DNA of 64,000 nucleotides from Pomphorhynchus laevis. Lineage: Eukaryota > Acanthocephala > Palaeacanthocephala > Echinorhynchida > Pomphorhynchidae. The position numbers were made by a program, and so were the translations under genes. The DNA lies in assembly GCA_012934845.2 (NCBI GenBank), contig WNNJ02000666.1, forward strand, positions 27,955 to 91,954, given 5' to 3'. Each line of letters begins with the position of its first letter. Positions within the stretch are counted from its first letter, which is position 1. The notes beneath the pieces were generated by a model that was given only the letters and a program-made list of their open reading frames with translations, was not told the DNA's origin and did not search any database. Shown piece by piece: positions 46,062-58,180 of this stretch.

Positions 46062-46195
46062 GATATCATTCACTGATATCCACTAGATATCAGTGAATGA
46101 TAGGTTAGGCAAACTAACCTATCATTATCAGTAGATATCTAGTGGATATCTACTGATATCCACTAGATATCAGTGAACGTAGGTTAGGCAAACTA
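46062..46195. repeat. Clustered palindromes
   Basis: The word cactagatatcagtg and its complement alternate, and aggttaggcaaacta appears twice. The whole is a nested set of inverted and direct repeats. Confidence 0.8.
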
Positions 46196-46548
46196 TCATA
46201 TACGTCTGATTTAATTTCGTTGTACATAAGTTAGCTAAAATAGGTCCAAGTTGAGATCCCATTGCTATATATTCAATTTGATCAAATACAGTTTTCTCCA
46301 GGGTGAACCTTGATTTTGCTATAACAATAGTTCTGTTCATTCCGATTTGTTCACTTTTGAATTTTTACATTAGCTTTATATAAGTTTGGCGATCGAAAAT
46401 TGTAAATAACAAAATCATATGAGCTGTTGCAAAAAAACTCATATTATATTATTGACATCAGAAGAGCTTTGTAAATAATGAAACATCCTTAATCACTCAC
46501 ATAATATGAAGATTGGGAATTTCTATAGCATTAAGATTTACGCTTTCT

Positions 46549-48706
46549 CATACCGTCTTAAGTGCGATTTAAACAATCGTATGTGGTTAATCGTGTAATA
46601 AAGTGTAATAATTCAATTGAATTATCAGTGTAGACCTGCTCTGTGGATCTTTAAGTTACGCTCCGAGTAACTCAATGATCAAAACAGGACTTTGATGAAA
46701 TATGGCAAGTTATCTCTAATAAATTATGATATTATTCACGTAGCTTGTTAAATTTTTACACAAATTTTAAAGATACAATTGATCTCTAATAATTTAATAA
46801 AAATAGCATGTGAAGCATATTTGATGAGGCATACATCTATACCTAGTACTAGTCGTATAGCTACTAAATAATATCATATATTTCCAGAATTCGACTTTTA
46901 GTATAGGAATATATCAATATATCTTTATAAATTTTAAAATTTAATTGTTTATAATTCAATCTAAATAATATATATTTAATGAAGTATATAAAACATCAAC
47001 ATTTTAGTGCATACTATACAATTAGGTTATTATAGACTTTAATCTTGGATAACCCTAGGTAAATTTTCCTAGCGGTAAATTTACATAATATGGACATAAA
47101 TGTACCTAAATTTTTAATGTTTGAACGAAATTATCGTCGATATTAAATTGATCGATTTATAAAATTGAAAGTCGTGTGTCTAATGCTAACTTGAAAAAGT
47201 CAATAAATTTCAAAAACTTGCAATAAAATTTATGATATTTAAAAACTAATTATTATACAAGACACAATTCAAGCATAGCTCAATAGTTGCATTACATTAT
47301 ATATAAAAAATGTAATTAGACCAACAACTTAAATTATATTTTAGAAAATACTTTAATATTTCAGGTCTCGCTCTTGCGGATTCAACAATATTCAATTTTA
47401 TATAAAATATGTTTGAACTAAGCTATCGTCGATATATAACATTCGGAGAAATAATGTATTCTTTGATTAAGAAATTAAAATATTTCTATTTTGTAATAAA
47501 ACTATAAACTAATATTACAAAACTATTATCATCGAGTTGCTTAATGAAAATTAGCATCATGTAACTGATGAAAACGAAAATTCATTCAATGTCTTCAAAT
47601 CAAGTTAGGACGCGTTAAATTTTTTTCAAATGCACAACACGATTCCGAGAAACAAACGTTTGTATCGATCTGTAATTATATAACGTTTTATGGTTTTTAT
47701 ATAAACTATTTTATGTTCTAGAACAAACTTGCAATGCAGATTCTATGATATTCAATTTTTATTTTAATACCTTTTTGATTTTTAAGTATAACAAGGTTGT
47801 AAAGTTAATTTTCTAATTATTTCTAAAAAATTAAAATTTACGGAACTTTTACTCATATAAAATCAATAATTCAAATTTGGACTCTTTAAAATTCGCTAGC
47901 TAATTAATCGATCGTTTAAACCCGAATATTTAGCGAATTGGATTATTGTAATATTAGCGAACATTTTTATGTATTGCGAGATAATCGGTAATTATATTAT
48001 TATATAATATTATTTTTTAAAGAATTATTAAAACTCGATCAAATAAAAGAGGAAATAAAAAATTCTTTTTAGAATATAAAAAAATGTAAAATTTCCACTT
48101 TTCTTTGATCCAGCTCCAATAATTCTTTATCAATAATGGATTAGTATCAACTATTTAAAATATTATTTTATATTATTAATATAGTATAATCTAAAATTAA
48201 GTATTTATTAAATACTTAAATACATAAAATTAAATATAAAATATATAAAATATATATAATATATATAAAATTTAAATATATTTGTAAATTTAAATTATTT
48301 GTTATATGTTGAACAAATTTTAATTTTAATTTTAAAGTTTAGTAAATATTTTTGCAAATTTTAATGTTAGTAACTTATATATAGTGACTGAACTTTCGGA
48401 TTTGTAGTATATCACTTCATTTATTATTTATTTTATTCCATTGAATTTATTATTTATTATTTATCAACATTGAATTTATTATATATTTTAATTCTCATCG
48501 GTTTTATTATCATTTTCGTATCAGATCAATAATGCAAATTTGGAATCAATTTGCTTATTATTAAACACTCAGGAATGCGTTAGTTAATTAACAAATCATT
48601 TGCAACAGAATATTTAGCGAAATTTGTATTATTTTTGACTTGCGAGATAATCAGTTTACATTATTTTCATGAAATTTTGACCTTTGGCTTTTAATATTAT
48701 TTTTAA
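46549..48706 (-). repeat. Right arm of the large inverted repeat
   Basis: Reverse complement of 33859-36195. About 190 bp of it (from aattcgctagctaattaatc, about 47890-48080) are repeated directly just outside the arm at about 48708-48900. No gene within. Confidence 0.85.
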
Positions 48707-48904
48707 AATTCGCTAGCTAATTAATCGATCGTTTAAACCCGAATATTTGGCGAATTGGATTATTGTAATATTAGCGACCATTTTTATGTATTGCGAGATA
48801 ATCGGTAATAATATTATTATATAATATTATTTTTTAAAGAATTATTAAAACTCGATCAAATAAAAGAGGAAATAAAAAATTCTTTTTAGAATAGGAAATT
48901 TTAA

Positions 48905-48985
48905 AATTTATTTTAAAACCTGATAGCATAGCAGTTCCTCCAGATGACATATAATCCTTATTCTGATACAACGTTTGTTATTTAT
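48905..48985 (+). mobile_element. Penelope-like element terminal fragment
   Basis: cctgatagcatagcagttcc, then ccttattctgatacaacg and ttatttatt, as at the 3' side of the PLE at 7140-7215. Confidence 0.65.
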
Positions 48986-49450
48986 TTTAAAAATTATTCC
49001 TTTAAAAGGAATAATTTATTATTCCTTTAATAATTCATTAAAAGGAATAATGTTATTCCTTTTAATTTTTTAAATTAAAAATTTATTTTTAAAAGGAATA
49101 TTAATTTCTTTTTTAATAGGCAATAAAAAATTACGGAACCTTTACTCGTGTCAAATCAATACTTCAAATTAATACTCCAAAACTATTATCATCGAGTTGA
49201 TTAATAGAATAACCAACGAGTTGTCATAATCATCGAGTTGATTAACTCGATGTTGTTATCATCGAGTTGGTCGAAGTTTAGCCAAAAAACTAATTGATTG
49301 TGATAAATTTCGAATAAGTACTTAAGATGTTTTCAAAAATATCTTTAAAAATGCTGTCTCAAATTTCGCAAAAAAATATTATATTTCCTGGACTATTCTG
49401 CAAGTTTTTCCATGGAATTTACTTACCTCAGATAATTTAGAATTAAGATA
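48986..49450. other. AT-rich stretch with short inverted words
   Basis: Repeated aaaggaataat / attattccttt between 48995 and 49105, and repeated atcgagttg words at 49190-49280. No gene. Confidence 0.5.
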
Positions 49451-49455
49451 TTTTT

Positions 49456-49960
49456 GTGCATCGTTTATTTCGTTTTGCATTTTCTGTAAATATAAAATCT
49501 CGTTTTGTTTATGGCAACGAAACTGCGTTGCTATGTTACTCATTTTTGTTTAGAACAACAGAAATGCGAAGAATTTCTGAACATGTTTTGAACCATACGA
49601 AATTTGAACATACCAGCTTGTCTTACTTTATCTTTTATCTATTTGGGCAATGACTCACGGATTGATAGGTAACCCTTCTATATTTGTGTGTCTTCGACAA
49701 TCCGACTTGCGTGGGCACAGTTGGACTCTATATAAACGTTCACATAGTCGGTTGGCTAGATTGTAGGGGTTATTTCACAGAATTTTAAATATTTGGAATT
49801 CTTTGCCAGAGGAAATTGCTGCTCTCTTTCAAACTATAATATGTTCAAACTAAAAGTTCGTTATTGGATAATAGATACGACCAACAGATTGCGCTTTTTG
49901 TGATCTCAATTGAAATGATATGTTCTTTAATATTTTTATCTGTATTTTATCCGTTTATGT
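49456..49960 (+). mobile_element. CR1-like LINE 3' fragment
   Basis: About 49660-49850 translates to LRGHSWTLYKRSHSRLA and ILNIWNSLPEEI, matching the tail LRGHGLTLRRERIRKSRA... VVSLWNRLGES of the LINE at 59631-63620. Strongly 5'-truncated. Confidence 0.7.
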
Positions 49961-50103
49961 ACTCTTCTGAACTGTCTCAAAATCCCTAAGGCTAAGACAT
50001 GGTGTGAATAATACGGAGTTAAATATAAAGTGCGCAGTTAATTTGTAGCTTGGTTAGTCACAAGAAATCATATAACTTTATAAAGTTGAACTGTTACATA
50101 TAA

Positions 50104-50280
50104 TAAAGAATTATTGGAGCTAAATCAAAATAAAAGAGAAAAGTATTTTTTATATTTCGCTAACTTCTGTTGGCATCTCTAGAAAATTATCTGTAATGTT
50201 CTGAAAATGCTAACAGAGGTTAGCGAAATATCAAATAAAACTTTCCTCCTTTATTTTGATTTAGCTCCAATAATTCTTTA
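50104..50280. mobile_element. MITE with 31-bp terminal inverted repeats
   Basis: Begins taaagaattattggagctaa and ends in its complement. The centre contains the internal inverted words ttcgctaac...gttagcgaa. Diverged copies lie in both arms of the large inverted repeat (about 34665 and about 48100). Confidence 0.8.
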
Positions 50281-50323
50281 TCGATAATGAATCATTATCA
50301 ACTATTTAAAAACTTTACATATT

Positions 50324-50743
50324 ATCAAATCAGCTAACTGAGACTACGTATTTAATATAATTTTAAAATAAACAAAACATAATAATGCTAAATCAAAATT
50401 TAATAATTAAATAATAAAATTAATAATTGTTTTTAGATTTTCTATAATTTAAATCAAGTTAAAATAAAGAATTAAAATTTAAAATAAACTTCATTTTTAT
50501 GAATTGACTAGTAAATAACAGACGTTGTATTAGTCAAATCAGCTAACTGAGACCACGTATTTAATATAATTATAAAATAAACAAAACATAATAATGCTAA
50601 ATCAAAATTTAATAATTAAATAATAAAATTAATAATTGTTTTTAGATTTTCTATAATCTATATCAAGTTAAAATAAAAAATTGAAATTTAAAATTAAAGT
50701 TATTTTTATGAATTGACTAATAAATAACAGACGTTGTATCAGA
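50324..50743 (-). repeat. Tandem duplication of the Penelope-like tail (210 bp x 2)
   Basis: tcaaatcagctaactgagac starts at 50324 and 50534. The two 210-bp copies are nearly identical and match the reverse of 7210-7410. Confidence 0.8.
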
Positions 50744-51920
50744 ATAAGGATTAGATGTCATCTGGAGGAACTGCTATGTTATCTGGTTTCAGCCACTATT
50801 CCTCAACCCAACATAGCAGCGGGGTCAAATACGTGTTAAGGACGTATTTCCTCTGATGAAATTTGATTATATATTATCTTATTCTAATACAAAGTATATT
50901 ATTTATTATCCATCCATAAAAATTTGGCACTTAAGAGTTTAAATTTATTCTTTATATTATTGTGTTGATTTATATATTTTACTATTTTCAGTTTGATGTT
51001 ATTTTTATAGTAACCCAGTTTAAAATATGTATCTATTAAATTATTTAAATGATTTTGAAGAAAGCCAATATCATTACATATTGTTGCAATTCTTAAAATT
51101 TCATTATTTAATGTATTATATTTTATATTATATGGTATGCATGAATGATCATGCAAAAATGAACATATATAAATGTTCATTTTATATCCAAAAATGAATA
51201 TGGGAATATTATCATATAATATAAGTAGTTATAAAACTACTTTTATCATCATTAAAAGATAATTTTATGTTCATATGAACATTGTGTATTTAATGGTCAT
51301 ATCAAATATTTAATGTTCATTAATATTACTTTTATTAAGAATAAGTCTACCTGGATAAATTTGTTCGCTTATTGAATAAAAATTGCTAGAATTAAGTACA
51401 CATATATCATTAATATATCGAAACATATATTTCATATATTTATACAATTTAGATGTAGTTTTTACACAGTTATGATCAAATTCATATTCTATAAGGCTTA
51501 AAAAGAAGTCAACTATAATTGGGCTACTATTACCACCCATTGGAAGACCTTTTACTTGTCTAAATATAGATGTTCCCTACCTTTAAATAATTTTGATTTA
51601 TCAAAATATTTAAGGATTCTATTAATTCAATTTTATCCATATATTTATATTTATTTGATGGTTTAATTTTTGTTAGATAGGCGTTATAGTTATTATAACA
51701 TATATATGTATATCTTTTTCCGAATATAAGATTAATTAATTTTACTAATGCTTCTTTAATATCTACTAAATCTAGATTTGTATAAAGCGTACTAAAATCG
51801 TATGTATTTATATTTTGAAAATTTATTCCTTTTGTCTGTTCTAAAAATTCTTTTGTAGAATTAATACTGAAATAGTGTTTTATACCAGTATTAATTTCGA
51901 TACCAGTATTATTTTTATAC
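50744..51920 (-). mobile_element. Penelope-like element, minus strand, frameshifted
   Basis: The minus strand carries a PLE RT in pieces: about 51900-51545 (N-terminal part), 51540-51310 ([30 protein letters not shown] with the catalytic Asp changed to Asn), and 51180-50899 (thumb, ending KFLWMDNK). The terminal region at 50890-50744 contains ctgctatgtt / aacatagcag stems. It is inactive because of frame breaks and the IND change. Confidence 0.8.
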
Positions 51921-52179
51921 CAGTATTAATATTATTTAAATAAGATCACTTGACTTATGCTAATATTTTCAACCAATCGAGCAATTTAACTTATTACTCA
52001 ACGCAACATTTGCTCAACATATATCAATAGAATGCGTGGTCCGAACGTGACTAGTTGTGATTAGGTTCGAATGTGATTAGGTTTTCTACATAGTAGTAAA
52101 AAATAAATCATTTTGAAATGTTTTAACTTAAAATAAGTCTTTAATGTCGTCTAAAAGTTTTTCAATGAAAATTAAACTA
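51921..52179. other. AT-rich spacer, nothing recognised
   Basis: No coding or repeat signature recognised. Confidence 0.5.
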
Positions 52180-52800
52180 TCCACGATGGAATTTCGCCTC
52201 CAAGCATATTTGCCAAAATAAATGTTTCTTTATATTTGACCAACTCAATTTGCTGAGTATAGCATTCTAGAAATTTAGTTAACATCTTAATGAATCGTTC
52301 GTACCTAAGATTGGATCCACAATATTTTGTGAATGGTTAACTAAGTGGTTGTAATCAGTCTTCTAATTTGATAAAACCTTTTTAGCAATCGCTGTGAATG
52401 ATACTTCCTGGATGAATAAGTTTCATTAATCTTGGCTTTTGCAATATATATTGATCATTACCTGGTTTAACATGTTTTCTGATTAATGGGATTAGAGTAT
52501 CAGCATCGCAGGGATTATTCATGCATATCTCGAGTCTTTAATAATAAATAATAAAGATAGAAACATAATTATCTACCTGATATCTACAGCCTCACTAATC
52601 ATACCCAAAATCTACGTTCCTTCCAGCATACGACCTTCGTCGTGTTCTCTTTTGCTTTTTTTAGCTTCGTCCACATGGATTATTACGACATCCTACCGAT
52701 TAGCGATTTATCTTGCTTTTTGTGAACCATTTCTAACTTGACATCGGGGCAGTAATTCCGCCAATCGGCGACTTCAGCAGAGGATAACGTTGTGTCATCA
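52180..52800 (-). pseudogene. Merlin / ISXO2-like DDE transposase relic
   Basis: Minus strand, in changing frames: LSSAEVADWRNYCPDVKLEM (about 52790-52725), VIIHVDEAKKSKREHDEGRM (about 52690-52625, first catalytic Asp), DADTLIPLIRKHVKPG (about 52520-52465), GSIIHSD (about 52412-52392, second Asp), and NHLVNHSQNIVDPILGTN (about 52355-52303). This is the order and spacing of the ISXO2-like transposase domain of Merlin transposons. An insertion separates HVKPG from GSIIHSD. The third acidic residue was not seen. Stops and frame shifts make it dead. Confidence 0.75.
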
Positions 52801-53280
52801 CAGACAGACGGTACTCATTTTGGGTCGTATTCACATCAAAACCATTTGCGAAACAATATGTAAACTAAATATGACAATAAAATACTGAAATTCAATAAAG
52901 TTATACCAAAACAGCTTTGCCCAATTAAATATGACAATTTTCAAACCAAACGCTCTTGAATGCCGAAATATAGTGTCTGCTTTCTTTGTTTCTATTTCCA
53001 GGACACCGTGTGCACATTTAAATGCACTTTACATTATGTTTCCTTTTTATGGGTATTACAAAATAAGTTTATCTTCTTGAGACCTTCAAATCCAAATAAA
53101 AATATAAAAAGAAGGGAAGCGCCATTTTCACTAGTATCTTTAAGCCACTAAATGCAGACATCTTAGTTTTTGCATGACCCATACACTAGAGTGAAAATAT
53201 TTAAGGGCATATTAATATGAGCAGTAAGTAACGAGATGTATATCGAATTAACTCTATGCTTTAAATGGACTATTTTTTCT
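52801..53280. other. Interval without recognised gene
   Basis: A 63-codon plus frame (52960-53151) is present, but nothing supports it as a gene. Confidence 0.45.
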
Positions 53281-53446
53281 ATCACCTTCCGTAACACTCC
53301 TGCACCTTCCACTTTCTATTATTCCCTTCATTCCCTTTATCCCACCTTCTCCCTTTTCCCTGTCCCCATTCTCCGATCTCCATTTCCACCTTCCCCATTC
53401 CTCAATCTCCGCATTGTCTTTTCCCCATTCTCCAATTCCACCATAA
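53281..53446 (+). repeat. Polypyrimidine tract (C/T-rich, about 165 bp)
   Basis: Dominated by ccttcc, cccattc and tctcc words. It directly abuts the reverse-oriented LINE 3' ends. Confidence 0.8.
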
Positions 53447-53900
53447 AAAAGATTTTTTTACGTAGCAAATGCGTGCCAGAGCACGCTTACATGACCACAC
53501 AAAAAAAAACAAAAATTTAAATCATGTGTCGAATACCACGGAGGTGGTATTTGAATGTGATAAAGGAGGGAGCGCGACGGACGTCGAGATTTAAAAAATA
53601 TTTTTTACGTAGCAAATGCGTGCCGGAGTACGCTTACATGACCACACACAAAAAAAAACAAAAATTTAAATAATGTGTCAAATACCACGGAGATGGTATT
53701 TGAATGTGATAAAGGAGGGAGCGCGACGGACGTCGAGATATAGCTGATTTATGGCGAGTGGGGATGCGATGAGGAAGGATCGGAGACCGTAGTTGTTGGA
53801 GTAATTGGGAACGTTGAGTAAAATGGAATGTCGGAAACGCAGTGATAGAGAGGTGGGGAGAGTGACGTCTAAGAAAGGGAGGTTGAGGGACGATGGGGAG
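53446..53900 (-). mobile_element. LINE 3' ends, tandemly duplicated (147-bp period)
   Basis: acgtagcaaatgcgtgcc occurs at 53460 and 53607. Each copy is the complement of the 3' terminus of the intron-16 LINE family (cgcatttgccac... gtggtcatgt). The second copy continues on the minus strand to about 53900 through the C-terminal coding region, as at 14340-14600. Confidence 0.8.
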
Positions 53901-54415
53901 CCAACTTTATTTATTTTTATTTTTATTTTTTTTATTTAAGGCGGTATTTAATTAAAATTACCCAATTATTGCAAAAAATAACTCTTTTAACGCCGTGTAT
54001 TACATTATTCGCCATAGACAAAAATTCTGTAGAAAGGAAAACAGCTTTTGAAGAATAGATGACAACATCAGAAAAATTATCGATTGAATTTATCGTTTGA
54101 GTTATCAATTGCATCTATCGACTGAGTTAGATCTGAACAGCACGTAGCTGTTAAGAAACCTCCAAAAGAATTGTCGAGATTGCAAATGAGGCATAAAAAA
54201 TTATAAAATTTATGATTCAGGATAATGTTATAAATTTCTTTGAAATAGCCCAAACATTTTATAAATTATTTATATTTACGTATATAATGGATCAGTATCA
54301 ACTATTTAAAATATATAATTAATGTTGTGAACAAAAATTAATAATACATAAATTACTGGTTAAAAACCAAAATTCGTAAAATTTTTCGGAAAAGACAATT
54401 ACACAAATCAGATTA
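53901..54415. other. AT-rich stretch, nothing convincing
   Basis: A 60-codon minus frame (53932-54114) is open but unrecognised. Confidence 0.45.
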
Positions 54416-54495
54416 TTGAGGAATAGGAGGCCGAAACCTGATAACATTACAGTTCCTCCTGATAAAATCTAATCCTAATTCTGATACATCGATCC
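54416..54495 (+). mobile_element. Penelope-like element terminal fragment
   Basis: gaggaataggaggccgaaac, then cagttcctcctgat and taattctgataca, as at the other PLE ends. Confidence 0.65.
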
Positions 54496-54499
54496 TTAA

Positions 54500-57480
54500 T
54501 CGACCTCTAATAGCTTTGTTAACAACAGCTAACAAAGCTTTGTTAGCAACAGCTTCTATCCCAAAAGAAGGTTTAACATACCAGTCAATTTCGAAAGAAA
54601 TAAAAAATGAGGTAAGAGGAGAGAATATAATAATTTTAGGAATTGCTCCCACGATTAACAACGCTGAAATATATCAAGATATATGTAAGCAATTGAATAT
54701 TGTAGTTCCTACTACAACAAAATATATAACGCTAATAATTGGGAAATTAAATAAAGACGACAGCCCGCAGGATGACAATCCGTAGTCTTGTTGCCCAATA
54801 TACAGAGCTAAAATATGTTGTCTTGAAAAATGAGTGTGATGTCTTCTGCATTTGTGAATCTTGGCTGCATCCAAATAAATCCAGCGACGTTGTTCGGATT
54901 CTCCAACTACAATTTGCTACGTTCTGATCGTCAATCTGGTAGACGAGGATGTTTTGTAGCCGCGTACGGTGTGTCTGATATACTTACTTTTTCGGATTCA
55001 ATTAACTCTTCTTTTGAAGATTTTTCGTTCCGCATTGTTCGAGGTAGGGTCAAAATTTATATCTGTGTATTATATCGTTCCCTTTCAGACTTTTTGGTAT
55101 TGAACTTGATGAGACCATATCTATGTCGTCTATGATCCTCTACTCGATTTTTACTGGTCGATGACTTTAACCTTCCCAGCATTTATTGGGAAGGTCAGAG
55201 TTTGCTATCATGCCTTCGACTTGAAAATGAACTCGTTAGTTTCCTTCTTTTCGACTTGATGCTGGTCCAACATGTTTGTCATCCTAAGTGCATCTTATCT
55301 CGGTCTATTCTTGACTTAGTTTTTACAAAAGTTATTGGTGATATTTCTAACATCTGCTATCATTCACTAGTAGGCAACAGTGATCACTGTTTACTGTCAT
55401 GGTATGTACCTTACCACGACTATCTGCCTTCACACTTCACTCAGATCATGAAAAGAAATTGGGCTAAAGTTGACATTAAGCAACTCTAAATGGCATTTCC
55501 TACCGAAATCAATACGTATGACTCTTCTGCTCCAGAAAGTTATGAACACTTGTTAGCCCGCATATTGCGAACGTACAATGTTTTTGCTCTATTGCGGCTA
55601 CCTAAATCGGGTATCTTGCGCCATCCTTATTTCAATTATCAGGTCCTGTCAGCCCTGAAAGTTCGAAACAGATCATGGCGTTGGTCGAGAACAGATCCGT
55701 CTTTTCGTATTAAGTACATTGCTTCTAGAAATCTTTATAACGGCTAAAATTAAAAAATATCAAAACAACATCGCGATGTGTATTTCTCATGATCCGAAGA
55801 GATTCTGGTCATACGTTCGTAGTTTCCGAAACGTAAAGGAGGAAATTAATTCTATTTACTCATCGGATGGAGTTCTGACAGGGGAACCCCGGATTGTAAC
55901 TCTACGGTAGACTATACGGTAGACTACGTAGAGTTAAGTCTACCGTAGAGTTTCCTATGTAACTATACGGTAGACTTTAATCAGTTCGTATGGCGGGAGG
56001 TTCTTGTTTCTATCCGGGATCGCACGATAGAGATTGAAGTAGATGATATTTACATTGAATTAATGGCGTTAGGCAATTTGGCTCTCCGGGCCCATGACAT
56101 TGCACCTTTTCAGGTTCGTTCTTTAGATTGTTCTCTCTGTCAGCATCTAACTTCAATTTTTTGACACAGCCTCAACTTTCCTGGATTCCTAACATTTGGA
56201 AGCGTACCATTGTAATCTCGAACCCCAGAAGCATCCACCTGTTAGTTCGTCAGACTTTCGTCCTATTAGCCTTACTTGCGTGTTTTCCAAAATTCTCGAA
56301 AGGCTAGTCTCGAAGGTTATTTGACTTCATCTTAAGAAAACAGTATTCTCTCGGACTCACAAAACGGAGTTATGCTGGGTGGTTCTTGGTTAACCAATTT
56401 AATAACAGCTCGTGAAAGATCGACGGCTCCTTGAATTCTGGCTATGCTATCGACTCTGTCTTTTGGACTTTTCTAAGGCCTTTTTTATTTTCAGACCATT
56501 CAGTGGATTGTTAATTTCATATCTTTGCGGTTATTCCAAGTAAGAGTTGGTGGTGTTCTTTTAAAGAGCTCTATTAAAGTTCTTTTAAAGAGCCCTTTAA
56601 AGAGGTGCTTTCCGTTGTACCTCAAAGATCTGTTATACGCCCATTTCTTTTTGTCCTATTTCTTAATGACCTGCTCCTACGTTTAAATAAGCCTGTTTTA
56701 GCGTATGCTGATGATTTAAAATCTGGACTATTGTTCGTACTCCTAATGATTGTCAGTCACTACAGGACGACCTGGACCGCCTTACTGAATGATGTGAAGT
56801 CACTGGACTAGTGTTAAACGTTGATAGATGTGGTTTGATGAGAATGAGGAAGACTACCTCGTTGTTCCAGTACCGCATGGTTAGTGCGTTATTGAATGAA
56901 CTTGAACATCATAAGGACTTAGGTGTAATAATTTATCGCTCTCTTAAGACACGATTGTATAGTGAGCGCTCAAGGATAAAATCAACTAGGGCATTGTACT
57001 ACATCAAAAATTCATTTCTCAGTATGTCACCTCCAATACTTAGTATCTTATTTTCACTATTTCGCCCTCATCTGGAGTACTGTATCCCTGCATTCTTTCC
57101 TACTACTAAGCAAGAATTGCTCGACTATGATTCGGTACTGAAGAGAGGTTCAAGAATGTGCTTTAGGGCTGGAACGTTTTATCGCATGCGGCTGTGTGCG
57201 CTAGGGATAAGCTCGATTCACGACAGATTTGTCTTAAATAGACTTGTCTGCCTATGGGGGATTACAATGATATCTTCCACTGATATCAGTGGACTTCCAT
57301 TGATATCTTGAATCCTGCGAGTTCAAATGATCTTGATGTGGACAATAGTTACCTTATATTAATTTGTAAACTTTATGTTTGTTTCTTTCTTATTTTCTAT
57401 TTTTTTAAAGGCAAAACAGCTTTTCAGCTAACGCCTTGTATGTCATAATTTAATTTATTTTTTATACTTAAGGTCTATAG
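54500..57480 (+). mobile_element. CR1/Jockey-type LINE, heavily damaged
   Basis: 54516-54785 may be an ORF1 piece (NIIILGIAPTINNAEIYQDI). About 54785-55430 is endonuclease (NECDVFCICESWLHPN, LVGNSDHCLLSWY with the SDH box). 55490-55910 is the linker. About 56600-56740 is RT (SVVPQRSVIRPFLFVLFLNDL, VLAYADDLKS with YADD). 56811-57311 is the C-terminal part (HHKDLGVIIYRSL). Frames break repeatedly. Confidence 0.8.
55898..55952. repeat. 16-bp perfect hairpin within repeated words
   Basis: aactctacggtagact (55898-55913) and its complement (55937-55952). The word ctatacggtagact occurs three times nearby. Confidence 0.85.
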
Positions 57481-57693
57481 CCAGATGACTGTTTTTACTG
57501 CTCACGGATCAAAAACACAAAGATAAGATAAAAATATACAATCTATAGTAATCTTCATCACATAAACGATTAATACCACGAGTAAATCACCAGCAAAGTA
57601 GTACGTACGCAACTCATCCAACTCATAAATTGTACTTTGAATGATTTAGCATAAAATCATTTAAAACATAAAACAAGTGTTGTCCTCAAATAG

Positions 57694-57887
57694 GCGTTAT
57701 GAAATTCTTATATAAAATTAATCCAAATTATTATCTTGAATTATTATTACCAATGACAACCGGGTTGTTTATTCCAGACCGGGCATATCGCATGTACATT
57801 GATGATACTTTTGCTAGCGAAAACCGATTCTGCTTTTTAAACAGTGAATGCAATCATTGTATAGAAGTGAACATCAAGACGCCTTTA
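57694..57887 (+). CDS. Possible exon of an unknown gene
   Basis: Acceptor-like tcaaatag before 57694, ATG at 57699, a 63-codon frame (MKFLYKINPNYYLELLLPMT, IPDRAYRMYIDDTFASENRF, SECNHCIEVNIKTPL), and a good donor TTA|gtaaga at 57888. The balanced amino-acid content suggests a real exon. The family is not recognised and no partner exon was found. Confidence 0.3.
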
Positions 57888-58043
57888 GTAAGATTTGTAA
57901 TTTTTCATTAAGTTATTGATCATACCTTTATATCATGACTATATATAGTTCTAGATCTTTTTAGAGTTATATATTATAACTTTTTATTATATTGTATTGG
58001 ATCACAATTTTTATCCTTTTTATATTTTCGTGTATTTGATATC

Positions 58044-58159
58044 ATATGCTCAGATATCGATGTACAATCGGAGTTCTATTACATGTTACGTATACTGGGA
58101 AGATGATATGCTCGGATATCGATGTACAATCAGAGTTCTATTACATGTTACGTATATTA
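58044..58159 (+). repeat. 62-bp tandem duplication upstream of the tRNA gene
   Basis: atatgctc(a/g)gatatcgatg starts at 58044 and 58106. The second copy is slightly truncated and ends about 20 bp before the tRNA gene. Confidence 0.9.
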
Positions 58160-58180
58160 TCAAATTATTGCAAACATTCC

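Noticed and set aside
33859-48706. Maverick/Polinton or other large TIR DNA transposon
   Set aside because: Interior has only LINE fragments. No polymerase B, integrase, ATPase or capsid-like frame is visible.
52960-53151. 63-codon plus ORF with Cys and Phe
   Set aside because: No splice sites of quality, no motif, in repeat-rich surroundings.
53236-53520. 94-codon plus ORF rich in Pro, Phe and Ser
   Set aside because: It is a translation of a polypyrimidine tract and the antisense of LINE 3' ends.
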